From the NCBI GenBank assembly GCA_913776615.1, contig CAJYPK010000006.1:1-64000 (forward strand): a stretch of 64,000 nt of DNA, in the 5' to 3' direction. This document shows positions 37,335 through 46,288 of this stretch, one piece after another (position 1 is the first letter of the stretch; every line of letters begins with the position of its first letter). Both the position numbers and the translations under genes were made by a program. The stretch is from an uncultured Hymenobacter sp. GTDB lineage: Bacteria > Bacteroidota > Bacteroidia > Cytophagales > Hymenobacteraceae. The notes under the pieces are model-generated. The model saw only the letters and a program-made list of their open reading frames with translations, searched no databases and was not told the DNA's origin.

Positions 37335-38006
37335 CTAATCTGGCAACGGTCGGCGCTGGCCGGCACTGATCGTTTGGTGCCGCTGCCGCAGCACAGCCAG
37401 CATTTCGTCGAGCGAGGAGCCCGCGGCCCGCAGCAGCACGAGCAGGTGATAGAGCAGATCGGCCGCCTCCCCGGGCAGCCCGGCGCGGTTGCCCGCCATG
37501 GCATCGATCACGGTTTCGACGGCCTCCTCTCCCACCTTTTGGGCAATGCGGGCCAGCCCCTTCTCAAATAGCCGCACCGTATACGAGCCCGGCTCGGCCT
37601 CGGGATGCTGCTGGCGGTGAGCAATGAGCCGATCCAGCTCGGCCAGCAGGGCGACGGCCGGCACCGGGGGGGCAGCGGGCAGCGGGCCAGACTCGACGGC
37701 CTCAAAGCAGCTGGTCGTACCCCGGTGACAGGTCGGGCCCGCGGGACGGGCCAGCACCAAGACCGTATCCTGGTCGCAGTCGACGTGCAGGCTCACCACC
37801 TGCAGGTAGTGCCCACTGGTTTCGCCCTTGGTCCAGAGACGCTGCTTGGAGCGCGAGAAAAAAGTGACGCGGCCCTCGGCCTGCGTCCGCTCCCAGGCCT
37901 CGGCGTTGAAGTAGCCCAGCATGAGCACCTGCCCGGTCGCAGCGTCCTGCACCACGGCAGGCACGAGCTGGTCGGGCATTTTTGCGAAATCTAATTCGAA
38001 TTCCAT
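37335..38006 (-). CDS. hisIE: Phosphoribosyl-AMP cyclohydrolase / phosphoribosyl-ATP pyrophosphatase
   Basis: 223 aa. Residues 1-115 are HisI (LMLGYFNAEAWERT, FFSRSKQRLWTKGETSGH, HVDCDQDTVL and CHRG, the zinc and magnesium sites); 120-223 are HisE (GLARIAQKVGEEAVETVIDA). They catalyse steps 2 and 3 of histidine synthesis. It is the last gene of the operon, next to the terminator. Confidence 0.96.
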   Translation of the reverse strand: MEFELDFAKMPDQLVPAVVQDAATGQVLMLGYFNAEAWERTQAEGRVTFFSRSKQRLWTKGETSGHYLQVVSLHVDCDQDTVLVLARPAGPTCHRGTTSCFEAVESGPLPAAPPVPAVALLAELDRLIAHRQQHPEAEPGSYTVRLFEKGLARIAQKVGEEAVETVIDAMAGNRAGLPGEAADLLYHLLVLLRAAGSSLDEMLAVLRQRHQTISAGQRRPLPD

Positions 38007-38059
38007 ACCTAGAAGAAACGGCGGGTGAGCCCCGCCCGGTAAATGATAAACGCGCCGCC

Positions 38060-38476
38060 TTACCCGGGCTGGGCCACCCCGGCGGGCTTGGGCTGCAACA
38101 GGTCCCAGCGGTTGCCGTAGAGGTCCGCAAAGACGACCACCGTGGCGTAGGCTTCCTCGCGGGGCGCTTCGAGAAAGCGCACGCCGCGGGCCGCAAATGC
38201 GCGGTAGTCGCGCCAGAAGTCGTCGGTGGTCAGAAACAAAAACACCCGGCCACCGGTCTGGTCGCCCACCCGACTCAGCTGCTCGGGACCGTCGGCCCGG
38301 GCCAGCAGCAGGGCACTGCCCCCGGGCCTCCCGGGCGGGGCTACCAGCACCCAGCGCTTCTCCCCGCCCAGCGGCGTATCGGCCACGAGCGTAAAGCCCA
38401 GCTGCCGGGTATAAAAGTGAATCGCCTCGTCGTAGTCGCGCACCACCAGGGCGACGTGGGCTAGCTGTTGTTGCAT
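38060..38476 (-). CDS. VOC-fold (glyoxalase/bleomycin-resistance) protein
   Basis: 138 aa. Two beta-alpha-beta-beta-beta units typical of the vicinal oxygen chelate fold, beginning LAHVALVVRDYDEAIHFYT and ending FADLYGNRWDLLQ. It lies between hisIE and hisF, so it is co-transcribed with histidine genes. The substrate is unknown and there is no known histidine role. Confidence 0.88.
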   Translation of the reverse strand: MQQQLAHVALVVRDYDEAIHFYTRQLGFTLVADTPLGGEKRWVLVAPPGRPGGSALLLARADGPEQLSRVGDQTGGRVFLFLTTDDFWRDYRAFAARGVRFLEAPREEAYATVVVFADLYGNRWDLLQPKPAGVAQPG

Positions 38477-38509
38477 AATCGCGGTTTGGTTTGACTACCT
38501 ACCCACCCC

Positions 38510-39295
38510 CTAGCCCACCGGGCGCATGGCGATGCCCTCGGCCAGCAGGTAGTTTTTGAGGCCGGCCACCGAGAGGTCGCCGAAGTGAAAGACGCTGGCC
38601 GCCAGCGCCGCGTCGGCCCCGCCGGGCCGCAGCACGTCGCGGAAGTGCGGGGCGGCCCCCGCCCCCCCCGAGGCAATGACGGGCACGCCCACGGCGGCGG
38701 CCACCCCACTGGTCAGGCCCAGGGCATAGCCATCGCGGGTACCGTCGTGGCTCATGCTGGTGAGCAGGATTTCGCCCGCCCCGCGCTCGGCGGCCTCGCA
38801 GCACCAGGCAATGGCCTCGCGGCCCGCCGGGCGGCGGCCGCCGTGGGTGAAGACCTCCCAGGCTTCCGGGGCCGGGCCGGCGGGTGCCTCAGGGGTCTGG
38901 CGGGCGTCTACGGCCACCACGATGGCCTGCGAGCCGAAGCGCCGGGCCAGCTCGTCGATGAGGCCGGGCTCGCGCAGCACCGAGGAGTTGAGGCTGACCT
39001 TGTCGGCCCCGCTCAGCAGCAGGGCCTCCACGTCGGCTACCGCCCCGATGCCCCCCCCCACGGTAAAGGGAATGTTGACCTCGCGGGCCACGTTGCGCAC
39101 CAGCTCGATGAGGGTGCGGCGCTTTTCCACGGTGGCCGTAATGTCGAGCAGCACCAGCTCGTCGATGCCCTCCTGGGCGTAGCGCGCCGCCAGGGCCACC
39201 GGGTCGCCGGCGTCGCGCAGGTTGACGAAGTTGGTGCCCTTCACGGTGCGGCCGTCCTGCACGTCGAGGCAGGCGATGAGACGTTTGGTTAGCAT
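38510..39295 (-). CDS. hisF: Imidazole glycerol phosphate synthase, cyclase subunit
   Basis: 261 aa TIM barrel. CLDVQDGRTVKGTNF with the first catalytic Asp, VAVDARQTPE with the second, and phosphate loops (TVGGGIG, IASGGAG). It uses ammonia from HisH to make IGP and AICAR. HisH is encoded in the same operon, further upstream. Confidence 0.97.
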   Translation of the reverse strand: MLTKRLIACLDVQDGRTVKGTNFVNLRDAGDPVALAARYAQEGIDELVLLDITATVEKRRTLIELVRNVAREVNIPFTVGGGIGAVADVEALLLSGADKVSLNSSVLREPGLIDELARRFGSQAIVVAVDARQTPEAPAGPAPEAWEVFTHGGRRPAGREAIAWCCEAAERGAGEILLTSMSHDGTRDGYALGLTSGVAAAVGVPVIASGGAGAAPHFRDVLRPGGADAALAASVFHFGDLSVAGLKNYLLAEGIAMRPVG

Positions 39296-39330
39296 AGGTA
39301 GAATAGTAAGTCGCAGCTTACGTTAATGAA

Positions 39331-39702
39331 TCAAGTCGATACCGGCACGCAACTCCCGGCAATTACCTGCCAGGCAGCCTGCGTTTGCTGCCACACGCGC
39401 AGGTACTGATACGTACCCGCCAGCGGCTGCCCTTGGTAGGTACCTTCCAGGGCAATGGTAACGGCGACCACGGCCGTTGCGGCCACTACCCGCACGTGCG
39501 GCGGGCTTGCTTGCAAGCGTGTTACCACCAGGTGCCCGGCCCGGTAACTGGCCAAGTCATCCGCTTTCGTAATGAGCTGGCCGGTGGGCAGGGTAAACAG
39601 TAAGTCTTCGTGCAGCAAGCGGTCCAATTGCTGGATATCCTGCTCCCGGATTGCGGCAAGCAAGGCTTGCTCGTGGGCCAGAATGAGGTGAACAGTTTCC
39701 AT
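39331..39702 (-). CDS. NTF2-like (DUF4440/SnoaL-type) protein
   Basis: 123 aa from the ATG at 39702; an upstream in-frame start overlaps the HAD gene. Cone-shaped fold pattern: long first helix (LILAHEQALLAAIREQDIQQ), LLHEDLLFTLPTGQLI, then strands ending WQVIAGSCVPV. No catalytic motif. A passenger inside the his operon. Confidence 0.75.
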   Translation of the reverse strand: METVHLILAHEQALLAAIREQDIQQLDRLLHEDLLFTLPTGQLITKADDLASYRAGHLVVTRLQASPPHVRVVAATAVVAVTIALEGTYQGQPLAGTYQYLRVWQQTQAAWQVIAGSCVPVST

Positions 39703-39751
39703 AATATAGCCTGAAAGGCAGTTTAACCATTTTGTAATCCCCCTTTGCCAC

Positions 39752-40486
39752 TCAGCCCGCGTCAACCGGCACCGAGGTGAGCCGGGACAGCACCTCGGCC
39801 AGCGGCTCCAGGCTGGTGAGCTCCGCCACCTCGGGCAGCGGCCGGGCCACCCCCAGCCGGTTGAGCCACACCGGCCGGATACCCGCCGCCAGCGCCCCCA
39901 CCACGTCGGCCGGCCAGTTGTCGCCCACCATCACGGTTTGGGCGGCTTCGGCCCCCAGGCGCGCCAGGGCCACCCGGTAGATGCGCGGGTCGGGCTTGAG
40001 CACACCCACTTCCTCGGAGGTAATCAAGGCATCAACCCACTCGCTCAGGCCCAGGTAACGCAGCTTTTCCTGCTGCTCGGCCCGGCGGTTGTTGGTCACG
40101 ATGCCAATCTTATGCGTGGGCTTCAGGGCTTGCAACAAGGCCCGCGCCCCGGCCAGCGGTCGCCGCAGCCGTTGGTAGTGGGCGTAGTGCAACTGGGCCA
40201 GCTGCGCCGCGTCGGCGGCCGTGGCGGTGGGCTCGTACGGCGCCAGCAGCCGCGCAAACCGCTGCTGGCGGGCCTCCAGGTACGGGAGGCGGCCCGTCAT
40301 CACCAGCGGGTGCAGCTCTTCGAGCAATTCACTGTAGTGCTGGTAGAGAGCCTCCACCGACGCGCCGTGCAGACTGGGCCACCCGGCGGCCGTGGCCGTC
40401 AAGGCCGCCCGCGCCGTGCCCATGTGGTCGAACAGGGTATCGTCGAGGTCGAAGAGAATGGTGGTTAGGGGCAGGACGGCGGACAT
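39752..40486 (-). CDS. HAD-superfamily hydrolase, YjjG-like
   Basis: 244 aa. LFDLDDTLFDH (motif I), IVTNNRRAEQ (II), and VGDNWPADVVGA (IV). A helical cap lies after motif I. Probable nucleotide or sugar-phosphate phosphatase. The pathway's own histidinol-phosphate phosphatase is already in HisB, so this need not serve histidine synthesis. Confidence 0.88.
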   Translation of the reverse strand: MSAVLPLTTILFDLDDTLFDHMGTARAALTATAAGWPSLHGASVEALYQHYSELLEELHPLVMTGRLPYLEARQQRFARLLAPYEPTATAADAAQLAQLHYAHYQRLRRPLAGARALLQALKPTHKIGIVTNNRRAEQQEKLRYLGLSEWVDALITSEEVGVLKPDPRIYRVALARLGAEAAQTVMVGDNWPADVVGALAAGIRPVWLNRLGVARPLPEVAELTSLEPLAEVLSRLTSVPVDAG

Positions 40487-40517
40487 TGCTAGAGAATAAT
40501 ACTAACCAGTTGGCGCG

Positions 40518-41159
40518 CTAGGCAGAAGCGGCCTGCCGACAGGCTTGTTGCAGACGGGCCAGTAGCTGCGCCCCGACGTAATGCCGGAAACGCGGTGCCC
40601 CCCGCCGACGGATTCGATAGTAGCAATCCCAGTAACTGGCCACCCTCCCCTGGGTTTGCTGCCAGTAGAGCGGGTTTTCGCGAATCAGCCGCACGTAGCT
40701 GGCTTCCAGGCCCGGCGTCAGGTGCCGGGCCAGCACCTCCACTATCTCCCGCACGTACTCGCCCAGCAGGCTAAAGGTGAAGGGAGTCGTAAAATCGGCC
40801 AGCTCGCCGGGGGCGAGCGCCAGCAGCGCCTCCAGGTGGCGCTGCCGCACGTAGCCGTCATGGTGCCGCAGGTAGAGACAATGGAATACCTGCCGCTGCG
40901 TGCTGGTCAGGCCCCGGACTTGCTCGGCACCCGGTACCGGGAAGTAGACCCGGTAAGGCAGCACCAGCGCCGTTCCCCGCCAGGCAATTAAGCGGAGAGG
41001 TTGGCCTGTGGCGGCCAATTGCTGCGCCGTGTCGGCGGGCAGCAGCGCCCGCACCGCCCGCAGGTCGCTTTCCGCAACGGACGGAAACAACCCCGCCAGC
41101 AGGCGCAGCGCCCGGCCGGCCGGCAGCTTCGGTACTATGGCATCCCAGGACCAGGTCAT
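40518..41159 (-). CDS. Hypothetical protein in the his operon
   Basis: 213 aa. I do not recognise a domain. It is helical and Arg-rich, with YLRHHDGYVRQRHLEALL, YVREIVEVLARHL and a C-terminus YWDCYYRIRRRGAPRFRHYV. No signal or membrane segment. It starts 25 bp after hisA and ends 31 bp before the HAD gene. A basic, aromatic-rich end could bind nucleic acid, but nothing proves it. Confidence 0.65.
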   Translation of the reverse strand: MTWSWDAIVPKLPAGRALRLLAGLFPSVAESDLRAVRALLPADTAQQLAATGQPLRLIAWRGTALVLPYRVYFPVPGAEQVRGLTSTQRQVFHCLYLRHHDGYVRQRHLEALLALAPGELADFTTPFTFSLLGEYVREIVEVLARHLTPGLEASYVRLIRENPLYWQQTQGRVASYWDCYYRIRRRGAPRFRHYVGAQLLARLQQACRQAASA

Positions 41160-41184
41160 TTGCGTGCGCGCCAGACTACCTTGA

Positions 41185-41910
41185 CTAAGCCCGCAGGAGT
41201 TCGGCCCGCAGTTCCGCTTCCGTCATCGTGCCCTCGTAGATGGCCTTGCCGATGATGGCCCCGCTCATGCCCAGCTCGCGCAGCGCGGCCACGTCGGCCA
41301 CCGTCGTCACGCCCCCGCTGGCCACGAACTGCGCCGCCGGGAACTGCTGCCGCAGGGCGGTGTAGGTGGCCGTGGCAGGCCCCTGGAGCTGGCCGTCGCG
41401 GCTCACGTCGGTGCAGATGAAGGTGGTGGCCCCGGCCGCCAGGTACTCCCCGATGAAGCCCGTCAGGGTTTTATCCGACTGCTCGGTCCAGGCGCTCACG
41501 GCGATGTGCTCGCCCTTGAAATCGGCCCCGATAATGATGCGCCCGGCCCCGAAGCGGGCCAGCCACTCCCCCACCAGCGCCGGCTCGCGGGCCGCGATGC
41601 TGCCCGCCGTGAGCTGCGCCGCCCCGGCCGCAAACGCCGCCTCGGCCGCCACCGTGGTTTGAATGCCGCCGCCAAAATCGACGTGCAAGTGCGTATGGCG
41701 GGCAATGCGCTCCAGAATGGGCAGCTGCCGCGGCTCGCGGGCCCGGGCCCCGTCGAGGTCTACTAAGTGCAGACGGGTGGCCCCGAGCTGCTCGAAGTAC
41801 TGCGCCTGGGCCAGCGGGTCGGCGGCGTAGGTGGTCTGCCGGGCGAAGTCGCCGCCGGTCAGGCGCACGCACGAGCCGTTGATGAGGTCGATGGCGGGTA
41901 TTATATCCAT
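41185..41910 (-). CDS. hisA: ProFAR isomerase (phosphoribosylformimino-AICAR-P isomerase)
   Basis: 241 aa TIM barrel. PAIDLINGSCVRLTGGDF carries the catalytic Asp8, and TDVSRDGQLQGP the second. It makes the Amadori isomerisation of ProFAR to PRFAR, the substrate of HisHF. Confidence 0.97.
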   Translation of the reverse strand: MDIIPAIDLINGSCVRLTGGDFARQTTYAADPLAQAQYFEQLGATRLHLVDLDGARAREPRQLPILERIARHTHLHVDFGGGIQTTVAAEAAFAAGAAQLTAGSIAAREPALVGEWLARFGAGRIIIGADFKGEHIAVSAWTEQSDKTLTGFIGEYLAAGATTFICTDVSRDGQLQGPATATYTALRQQFPAAQFVASGGVTTVADVAALRELGMSGAIIGKAIYEGTMTEAELRAELLRA

Positions 41911-41965
41911 TTGAGAAACAAGATTACGCTGACTTACGGCAACGTAATTTATTCATTTGATTAAA

Positions 41966-42649
41966 CTACGTAAGATCTGCCGTCAGGAAATTTTTCAGAA
42001 TCTGCTCGCCCACCGGGCCGCTTTTCTCCACGTGAAACTGCACGCCGTAGAAATTGCGGTAGCGCACCCCGGCGCTGAACGGCACGCCCGCCGGGTAGCT
42101 GGCCTGGGCAATGGTGTACTCGCCCACCGGCGCGTAGTAGCTGTGCACGAAGTACACGTACTCGGCCGCGGTGGGAGCCAGCGACGGCGCGGCGGGCAGG
42201 TGGGGGGAGTCGGCCCGGGAGGAGACCCCAGCAGCAGGCCCCAGCCCGGCAAAGAGCGGCGTGGCCAGGTCGTGCAGGTTGTTCCAGCCCATGTGGGGCA
42301 CCTTATGGGCCGCGTCGGGCGGGGCGAAGCGCACCACGTCGAACGGCAGCATGCCCAGCAGCTCAGTACCGCCGGCCGGACCCTCCTGGCTGTGGCGGCC
42401 CAGCAGCTGCATCCCCAGGCAAATGCCCAGGAAGGGCTGCGTAAGCGTGGGCAGCACCCGGTCGAGGCCGGCGGCGCGCAGCGCCCGCATGGCCGAGCTG
42501 GCCTCGCCCTCCCCCGGAAACAGCACCCGGTCGGCCCGCCGGATGACGGCGGGGTCCGACGTGAGCGTGGCTTGCACGCCCAGCCGCTCCAGGGCAAAGA
42601 GCACCGATTGCACGTTGCCCCCCTGGTAGTCGATAACGGCAATGTTCAT
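41966..42649 (-). CDS. hisH: Imidazole glycerol phosphate synthase, glutaminase subunit
   Basis: 227 aa class-I glutaminase. Catalytic Cys77 in LGICLGMQLLG and His/Glu in VQFHVEKSG. An insertion at about 120-150 (rich in Pro and Ala) makes it longer than the usual 200 aa. It gives ammonia to HisF. Confidence 0.96.
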   Translation of the reverse strand: MNIAVIDYQGGNVQSVLFALERLGVQATLTSDPAVIRRADRVLFPGEGEASSAMRALRAAGLDRVLPTLTQPFLGICLGMQLLGRHSQEGPAGGTELLGMLPFDVVRFAPPDAAHKVPHMGWNNLHDLATPLFAGLGPAAGVSSRADSPHLPAAPSLAPTAAEYVYFVHSYYAPVGEYTIAQASYPAGVPFSAGVRYRNFYGVQFHVEKSGPVGEQILKNFLTADLT

Positions 42650-42720
42650 AATTAAAACATTTGGTTAAAGGGCAGCTTTCTCATACTTACCCAAATGATA
42701 AATATCCGGAACCTGACCGG

Positions 42721-43821
42721 TTACAAAATACCTTTCGTGCTGGGAATCACGTGCTGACCGGCCGGGTCGCGCACCAGCGCCATCTTCGTGGCTTTAGCTA
42801 CCGCCTTGAAGATCGCCTCGATTTTGTGGTGCTCGTTGTCGCCCTCGCACTTGATGTTGAGGTTGCAGCGGGCCGCGTCGGAGAAGCTTTTAAAGAAATG
42901 GTAAAACAACTCGGTGGGCACGTCGCCCACCCGCTCGCGCTTGAACTCCGCGTCCCACACCAGCCAGGGCCGGCCCGAGAAGTCGATGGCCGCCTGGGCC
43001 AGCGCGTCGTCCATGGGCAGCAGGAAGCCGTAGCGGTTCACGCCGCGCTTGTCGCCCAGGGCTTCGTTGTAAGCCGCGCCGATGGCAATGGCCGTGTCTT
43101 CCACCGTGTGGTGCTCGTCGATGTGCAGGTCGCCGTGGGTGCGCACGTAGAGGTCGCAGCCGCTGTGCTTGCCCAACTGGTCGAGCATGTGGTCGAAGAA
43201 GCCCAGCCCGGTCTGGCAGTCGGTGTGGCCGGTACCGTCGAGGTTGAGGATAATCTCGATGCGCGTCTCGTTGGTGTTGCGCATCACGTGGGCCTTGCGC
43301 GGCGGGCGGCGCAGGTGCTCGTACACCCGGGCCCAGTCGGTGGTGCTGAGCGCGGCCCGCTCGTCGGCCTCGGCGTGCAGCAGGATGGCCTGGCAGCCCA
43401 GGTTTTCGGCCAGCTGCACGTCGGTGAGGCGGTCGCCGATCACGTAGGAGTGCTTCAGGTCGTAGCCATTGGCCGGGTCGAGGTAGCGCGTGAGCAGGGC
43501 CGTGCCGGGCTTGCGCGTGGGCGCCGGGTCGTGGGCAAAGCTGCGGTCGATGAGAATCTCGCTGAATTCGACCCCCTCCCCTTTCAGGATGTCCAGCATT
43601 TTTTGCTGGTAGGGCCAGAAGGTCTCTTCGGGAAAGCTGGCGGTGCCCAGGCCGTCCTGGTTGGTTACTAATACCAGTTCGTATTCGCCGTCGCGGGCCA
43701 GCTGGGCCAGGGCCGTGATGGCCCCGGGCACGAAGTCGAATTTATGCCAGGCATCAATCTGGTAGTCGGTCGGCGGCTCGATGAGAATGGTGCCATCGCG
43801 GTCAATGAAGAGTACTTTCAT
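42721..43821 (-). CDS. hisB: Bifunctional histidinol-phosphatase / imidazoleglycerol-phosphate dehydratase
   Basis: 366 aa. N-terminal HAD phosphatase (FIDRDGTI, Asp7/Asp9, [16 protein letters not shown]) to about residue 165; C-terminal IGPD domain with its two manganese motifs, [11 protein letters not shown] and DNEHHKIEA. Catalyses steps 7 and 9. The start codon is the last base of a 64-bp dispersed repeat also found before hisC. Confidence 0.97.
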   Translation of the reverse strand: MKVLFIDRDGTILIEPPTDYQIDAWHKFDFVPGAITALAQLARDGEYELVLVTNQDGLGTASFPEETFWPYQQKMLDILKGEGVEFSEILIDRSFAHDPAPTRKPGTALLTRYLDPANGYDLKHSYVIGDRLTDVQLAENLGCQAILLHAEADERAALSTTDWARVYEHLRRPPRKAHVMRNTNETRIEIILNLDGTGHTDCQTGLGFFDHMLDQLGKHSGCDLYVRTHGDLHIDEHHTVEDTAIAIGAAYNEALGDKRGVNRYGFLLPMDDALAQAAIDFSGRPWLVWDAEFKRERVGDVPTELFYHFFKSFSDAARCNLNIKCEGDNEHHKIEAIFKAVAKATKMALVRDPAGQHVIPSTKGIL

Positions 43822-43882
43822 CGCAGATTTAACGGATTTAACGGATTTCGGGGATACGCCCGCCGGCCTGCGGCGGCGGGCT
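43819..43882 (-). repeat. 64-bp dispersed repeat, copy before hisB
   Basis: 61 of 64 bases match 46183-46246. In the mRNA sense it reads a GCCCGCCG hairpin, then two ATCCGTTAA words and AATCTGCG, ending exactly at ATG. The matching segment includes the start codon of the gene. Confidence 0.9.
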
Positions 43883-43910
43883 GCCTAGGCCGGGGGCTTG
43901 GGCGCGTCGG

Positions 43911-44678
43911 CTACGCCGGTGGGGGCAGCAGGTGGGTTTGGAGGAAGGTTTCGTAGGCCGGCCCCAGGGGGAGTTCCTGGTTGGTGGTGAGGCGGCGGCG
44001 GGTGGTGAGGGTGGTCTGCCGGGTGAGGGGATTGACGCCCGTTTTCTGGTAGTCTTCCCAGTAGAGGCCAACGCCGCGCTTTTGCCAGGCCGGCAGGTCA
44101 TTGTAGTTGATTCCCGCGGCAAACAGCAACTCGTGCTTGGCGGCGGTGCGCAGGCCCTTGACCTGCCCCGTGGCCTCGGCGACCGACCGGCCCTGCTTAC
44201 GCAGCAGCCAGTAGCAGTGCGCGTTGAGGGAATTTCGCCCGGCGTCCTCCTGCCGCCACCGGAAATAATCGACTACGTCGGTCGCCCGGGGCAGCTGCGA
44301 GATGCGACAGTCGAAAATACCGGGCGCGCCGAGCTGCAGCGAGAACGCAGCCGACGCTTCGCCCGCCAGCACCGACAAGTACTTGCGCAGCTTGCGACCG
44401 TAGGAATTCTCCTCGGGGTGCAGCAGCAGCGAGATTTCGTCGCTCTGCGTGTAGCCGTACGCCATCCGAAAGCCGCAATCGAGCAAGTGCCGGGTGGTGG
44501 CGAGCATGTAGTCGCGCATCCGCTCGTCGAAGGGGGCCTCGAAGGCATGGACTTCCTTGGTGAGGCGCGTAAAGCCCCGGCCGTCGAGCCGGGCCACCAG
44601 GTAGAGGCCGGGCAGGGCGCAGTGGTCGTGCGCGGTCTCGAAGATGCGCAGACGGGCGTCGAGGTCGTCAAATTTCAT
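43911..44678 (-). CDS. Thg1-like tRNA-His guanylyltransferase (reverse-polymerase) family protein
   Basis: 255 aa. ARLDGRGFTRLT with the Asp32-Gly-Arg metal site and YGYTQSDEISLLL with Asp80-Glu81 match the two-metal palm of Thg1. FDCRISQLP, YFRWRQEDAGRN and LNAHCYW are further family segments. Thg1-like proteins add nucleotides 3'-5' to tRNA 5' ends, mostly as repair enzymes in bacteria, where G-1 of tRNA-His is encoded. The gene overlaps the kinase gene by 11 bp. Location in the his operon is striking. Confidence 0.9.
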   Translation of the reverse strand: MKFDDLDARLRIFETAHDHCALPGLYLVARLDGRGFTRLTKEVHAFEAPFDERMRDYMLATTRHLLDCGFRMAYGYTQSDEISLLLHPEENSYGRKLRKYLSVLAGEASAAFSLQLGAPGIFDCRISQLPRATDVVDYFRWRQEDAGRNSLNAHCYWLLRKQGRSVAEATGQVKGLRTAAKHELLFAAGINYNDLPAWQKRGVGLYWEDYQKTGVNPLTRQTTLTTRRRLTTNQELPLGPAYETFLQTHLLPPPA

Positions 44679-45117
44679 CCTGCCAGTCGGTTATGGCAAA
44701 CTCCTGCTTGCCCAGCGTACGTACAAAGTAGAGCTTATCGAAGCCTTCGGCCCGGCTGGGAATTTCCAGCCGGTTGCGGGTGGCCCGGATGCCCGGATCG
44801 GGCACCTGGCGCTCGACGGGCCGCTGCTGGTTGCGCACCAGGGCCTCGGCGGCAATGGACTGAAAAAAGTAGCCGACCAGCTCGTAGCCCGCCGCCCGGG
44901 CCGGCGCGAGGTAGCTGGCCCGCTCGGCCCGGGTCGGGTTGGTATTGTCTACCACGCACCGCATCTGCGTTTCGAGGCACGCTTGCAGCAGCCGCTGCTC
45001 GCGGTGGCGCGTGCGCAGCAAATCGAGGCTGAGCCGCACGTGCGAGTGCAAAAATTGCTGCTGATAAAACGTGGTTTTACCGGTGGCCTGGATACCGCAG
45101 AACAGGACGAGTTGCAT
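44668..45117 (-). CDS. P-loop kinase, polynucleotide-kinase-like
   Basis: 149 aa. Walker A GIQATGKTT (8-16), then LSLDLLRTRHR and CVVDNTNPTRAERA, the pattern of T4 Pnk/PNKP-type kinase domains (substrate Asp, lid Arg near QQRPVERQVP). It could phosphorylate 5'-OH ends of RNA. The overlapping Thg1-like gene acts on RNA 5' ends too, so the two look like an end-repair pair; this is inference. Confidence 0.85.
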   Translation of the reverse strand: MQLVLFCGIQATGKTTFYQQQFLHSHVRLSLDLLRTRHREQRLLQACLETQMRCVVDNTNPTRAERASYLAPARAAGYELVGYFFQSIAAEALVRNQQRPVERQVPDPGIRATRNRLEIPSRAEGFDKLYFVRTLGKQEFAITDWQDEI

Positions 45118-45135
45118 TGGTCGGACTGGACGTAG

Positions 45136-46185
45136 CTAGCTGGCTTCCGCAAATTCCCGCAACGCGGCCACCAGGGCCTCGTTTTCGGCGGCCGAGCCCA
45201 CGGTCAGGCGCAGGGTACCGGCGCAGGCGGCCTGGCTGGGCCGGCGCACCACGATGCCCCGGGCCAGCAGGTGCTCGTAGACGGCCCCCGCGTCGGGGCG
45301 GAAGCGGGTGAGCAGGAAATTGGCGTCGGACGGGAAGATGTGGTCGACGATGGGCAGCCCGGCCAGGGCGGCGCGCAGCGTGTCGCGGCCTTGCAGCAGT
45401 TCCTGGCGCATAGCCTCGAAGCGGGTGGTGTCGGCGAGCGCGGCCAGGGCCAGGCGCTGGGTGTTTTCCGACACGTTGTAGGGCATCTTGATGCGGTTGA
45501 GGTAGGCGATAAGCGCCGGCGAGCCGAAGGCCATGCCCAGCCGGATGCCCGCCAGGCCCCAGGCCTTGGAGAAGGTTTGCAACACCACCAGGTTGTCGAA
45601 CTCGGCCAGGCGCGTGAGCCAGCTGGGCTGCGCGGCAAAGTCGGCGTAGGCCTCATCAACCACGACCAGGCCGGGAAAGCCGCGCAGAATTTGCTCGATG
45701 TCGGCGGCGCGCAGCAGGTTGCCGGTAGGGTTGTTGGGCGAGCACAAAAACGCGATTTTGGCTTTCGACGCCAGAATCTGCGCGATGGCCGCCGGGCCGA
45801 GCTGGAAATCGGCGTCGAGCGGCACGCGCTCCAGGGTCACGTCGTTGAGGGCGGCGGCCACCTCGTACATACCGAAGGTGGGCGGCGTGCTCAGGATGCT
45901 GTCCTGGCCGGGCCGGGCCACCAGGCGCACCAGCAGGTCGATGACCTCGTCCGAGCCGTTGCTGAGAAAAATCTGCTCGGGAGCCACGCCCTTGAGCGGG
46001 GCCAGGGCCTGCTTCACGGCCCGCTGGTGCGGGTCGGGGTAGCGGTTGAACTCGGCCGGGCCGGCGCTGCCCAGGCTATTTTCGTTGGCGTCGAGCATCA
46101 CCCGGGCCTCGCCCTGAAACTCGTCACGGGCCGAGGAATACGGCTTCATCGTCCGCACGTTGGGACGGACCAGGTCATCTATCAT
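45136..46185 (-). CDS. hisC: Histidinol-phosphate aminotransferase
   Basis: 349-aa class-I/II PLP enzyme. LDANENSLG at the N-terminus, NNPTGN, VVDEAYADF, and Schiff-base Lys207 in TFSKAWGLAGIRLG. Converts imidazole acetol phosphate to histidinol phosphate. Its ATG is the end of a 64-bp repeat. Confidence 0.97.
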   Translation of the reverse strand: MIDDLVRPNVRTMKPYSSARDEFQGEARVMLDANENSLGSAGPAEFNRYPDPHQRAVKQALAPLKGVAPEQIFLSNGSDEVIDLLVRLVARPGQDSILSTPPTFGMYEVAAALNDVTLERVPLDADFQLGPAAIAQILASKAKIAFLCSPNNPTGNLLRAADIEQILRGFPGLVVVDEAYADFAAQPSWLTRLAEFDNLVVLQTFSKAWGLAGIRLGMAFGSPALIAYLNRIKMPYNVSENTQRLALAALADTTRFEAMRQELLQGRDTLRAALAGLPIVDHIFPSDANFLLTRFRPDAGAVYEHLLARGIVVRRPSQAACAGTLRLTVGSAAENEALVAALREFAEAS

Positions 46186-46246
46186 CGCAGATTTAACGGA
46201 TTTAACGGATTGCGCGGATACGCCCGCCGGCCTTCGGCGGCGGGCT
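46183..46246 (-). repeat. 64-bp dispersed repeat, copy before hisC
   Basis: Matches 43819-43882 with three mismatches, including the junction with the ATG. One mismatch (T for G at 46235) is in the hairpin loop. Confidence 0.9.
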
Positions 46247-46288
46247 GACTGCGCTTACCTGACTTACACTTATTTTTCGACACTACGC

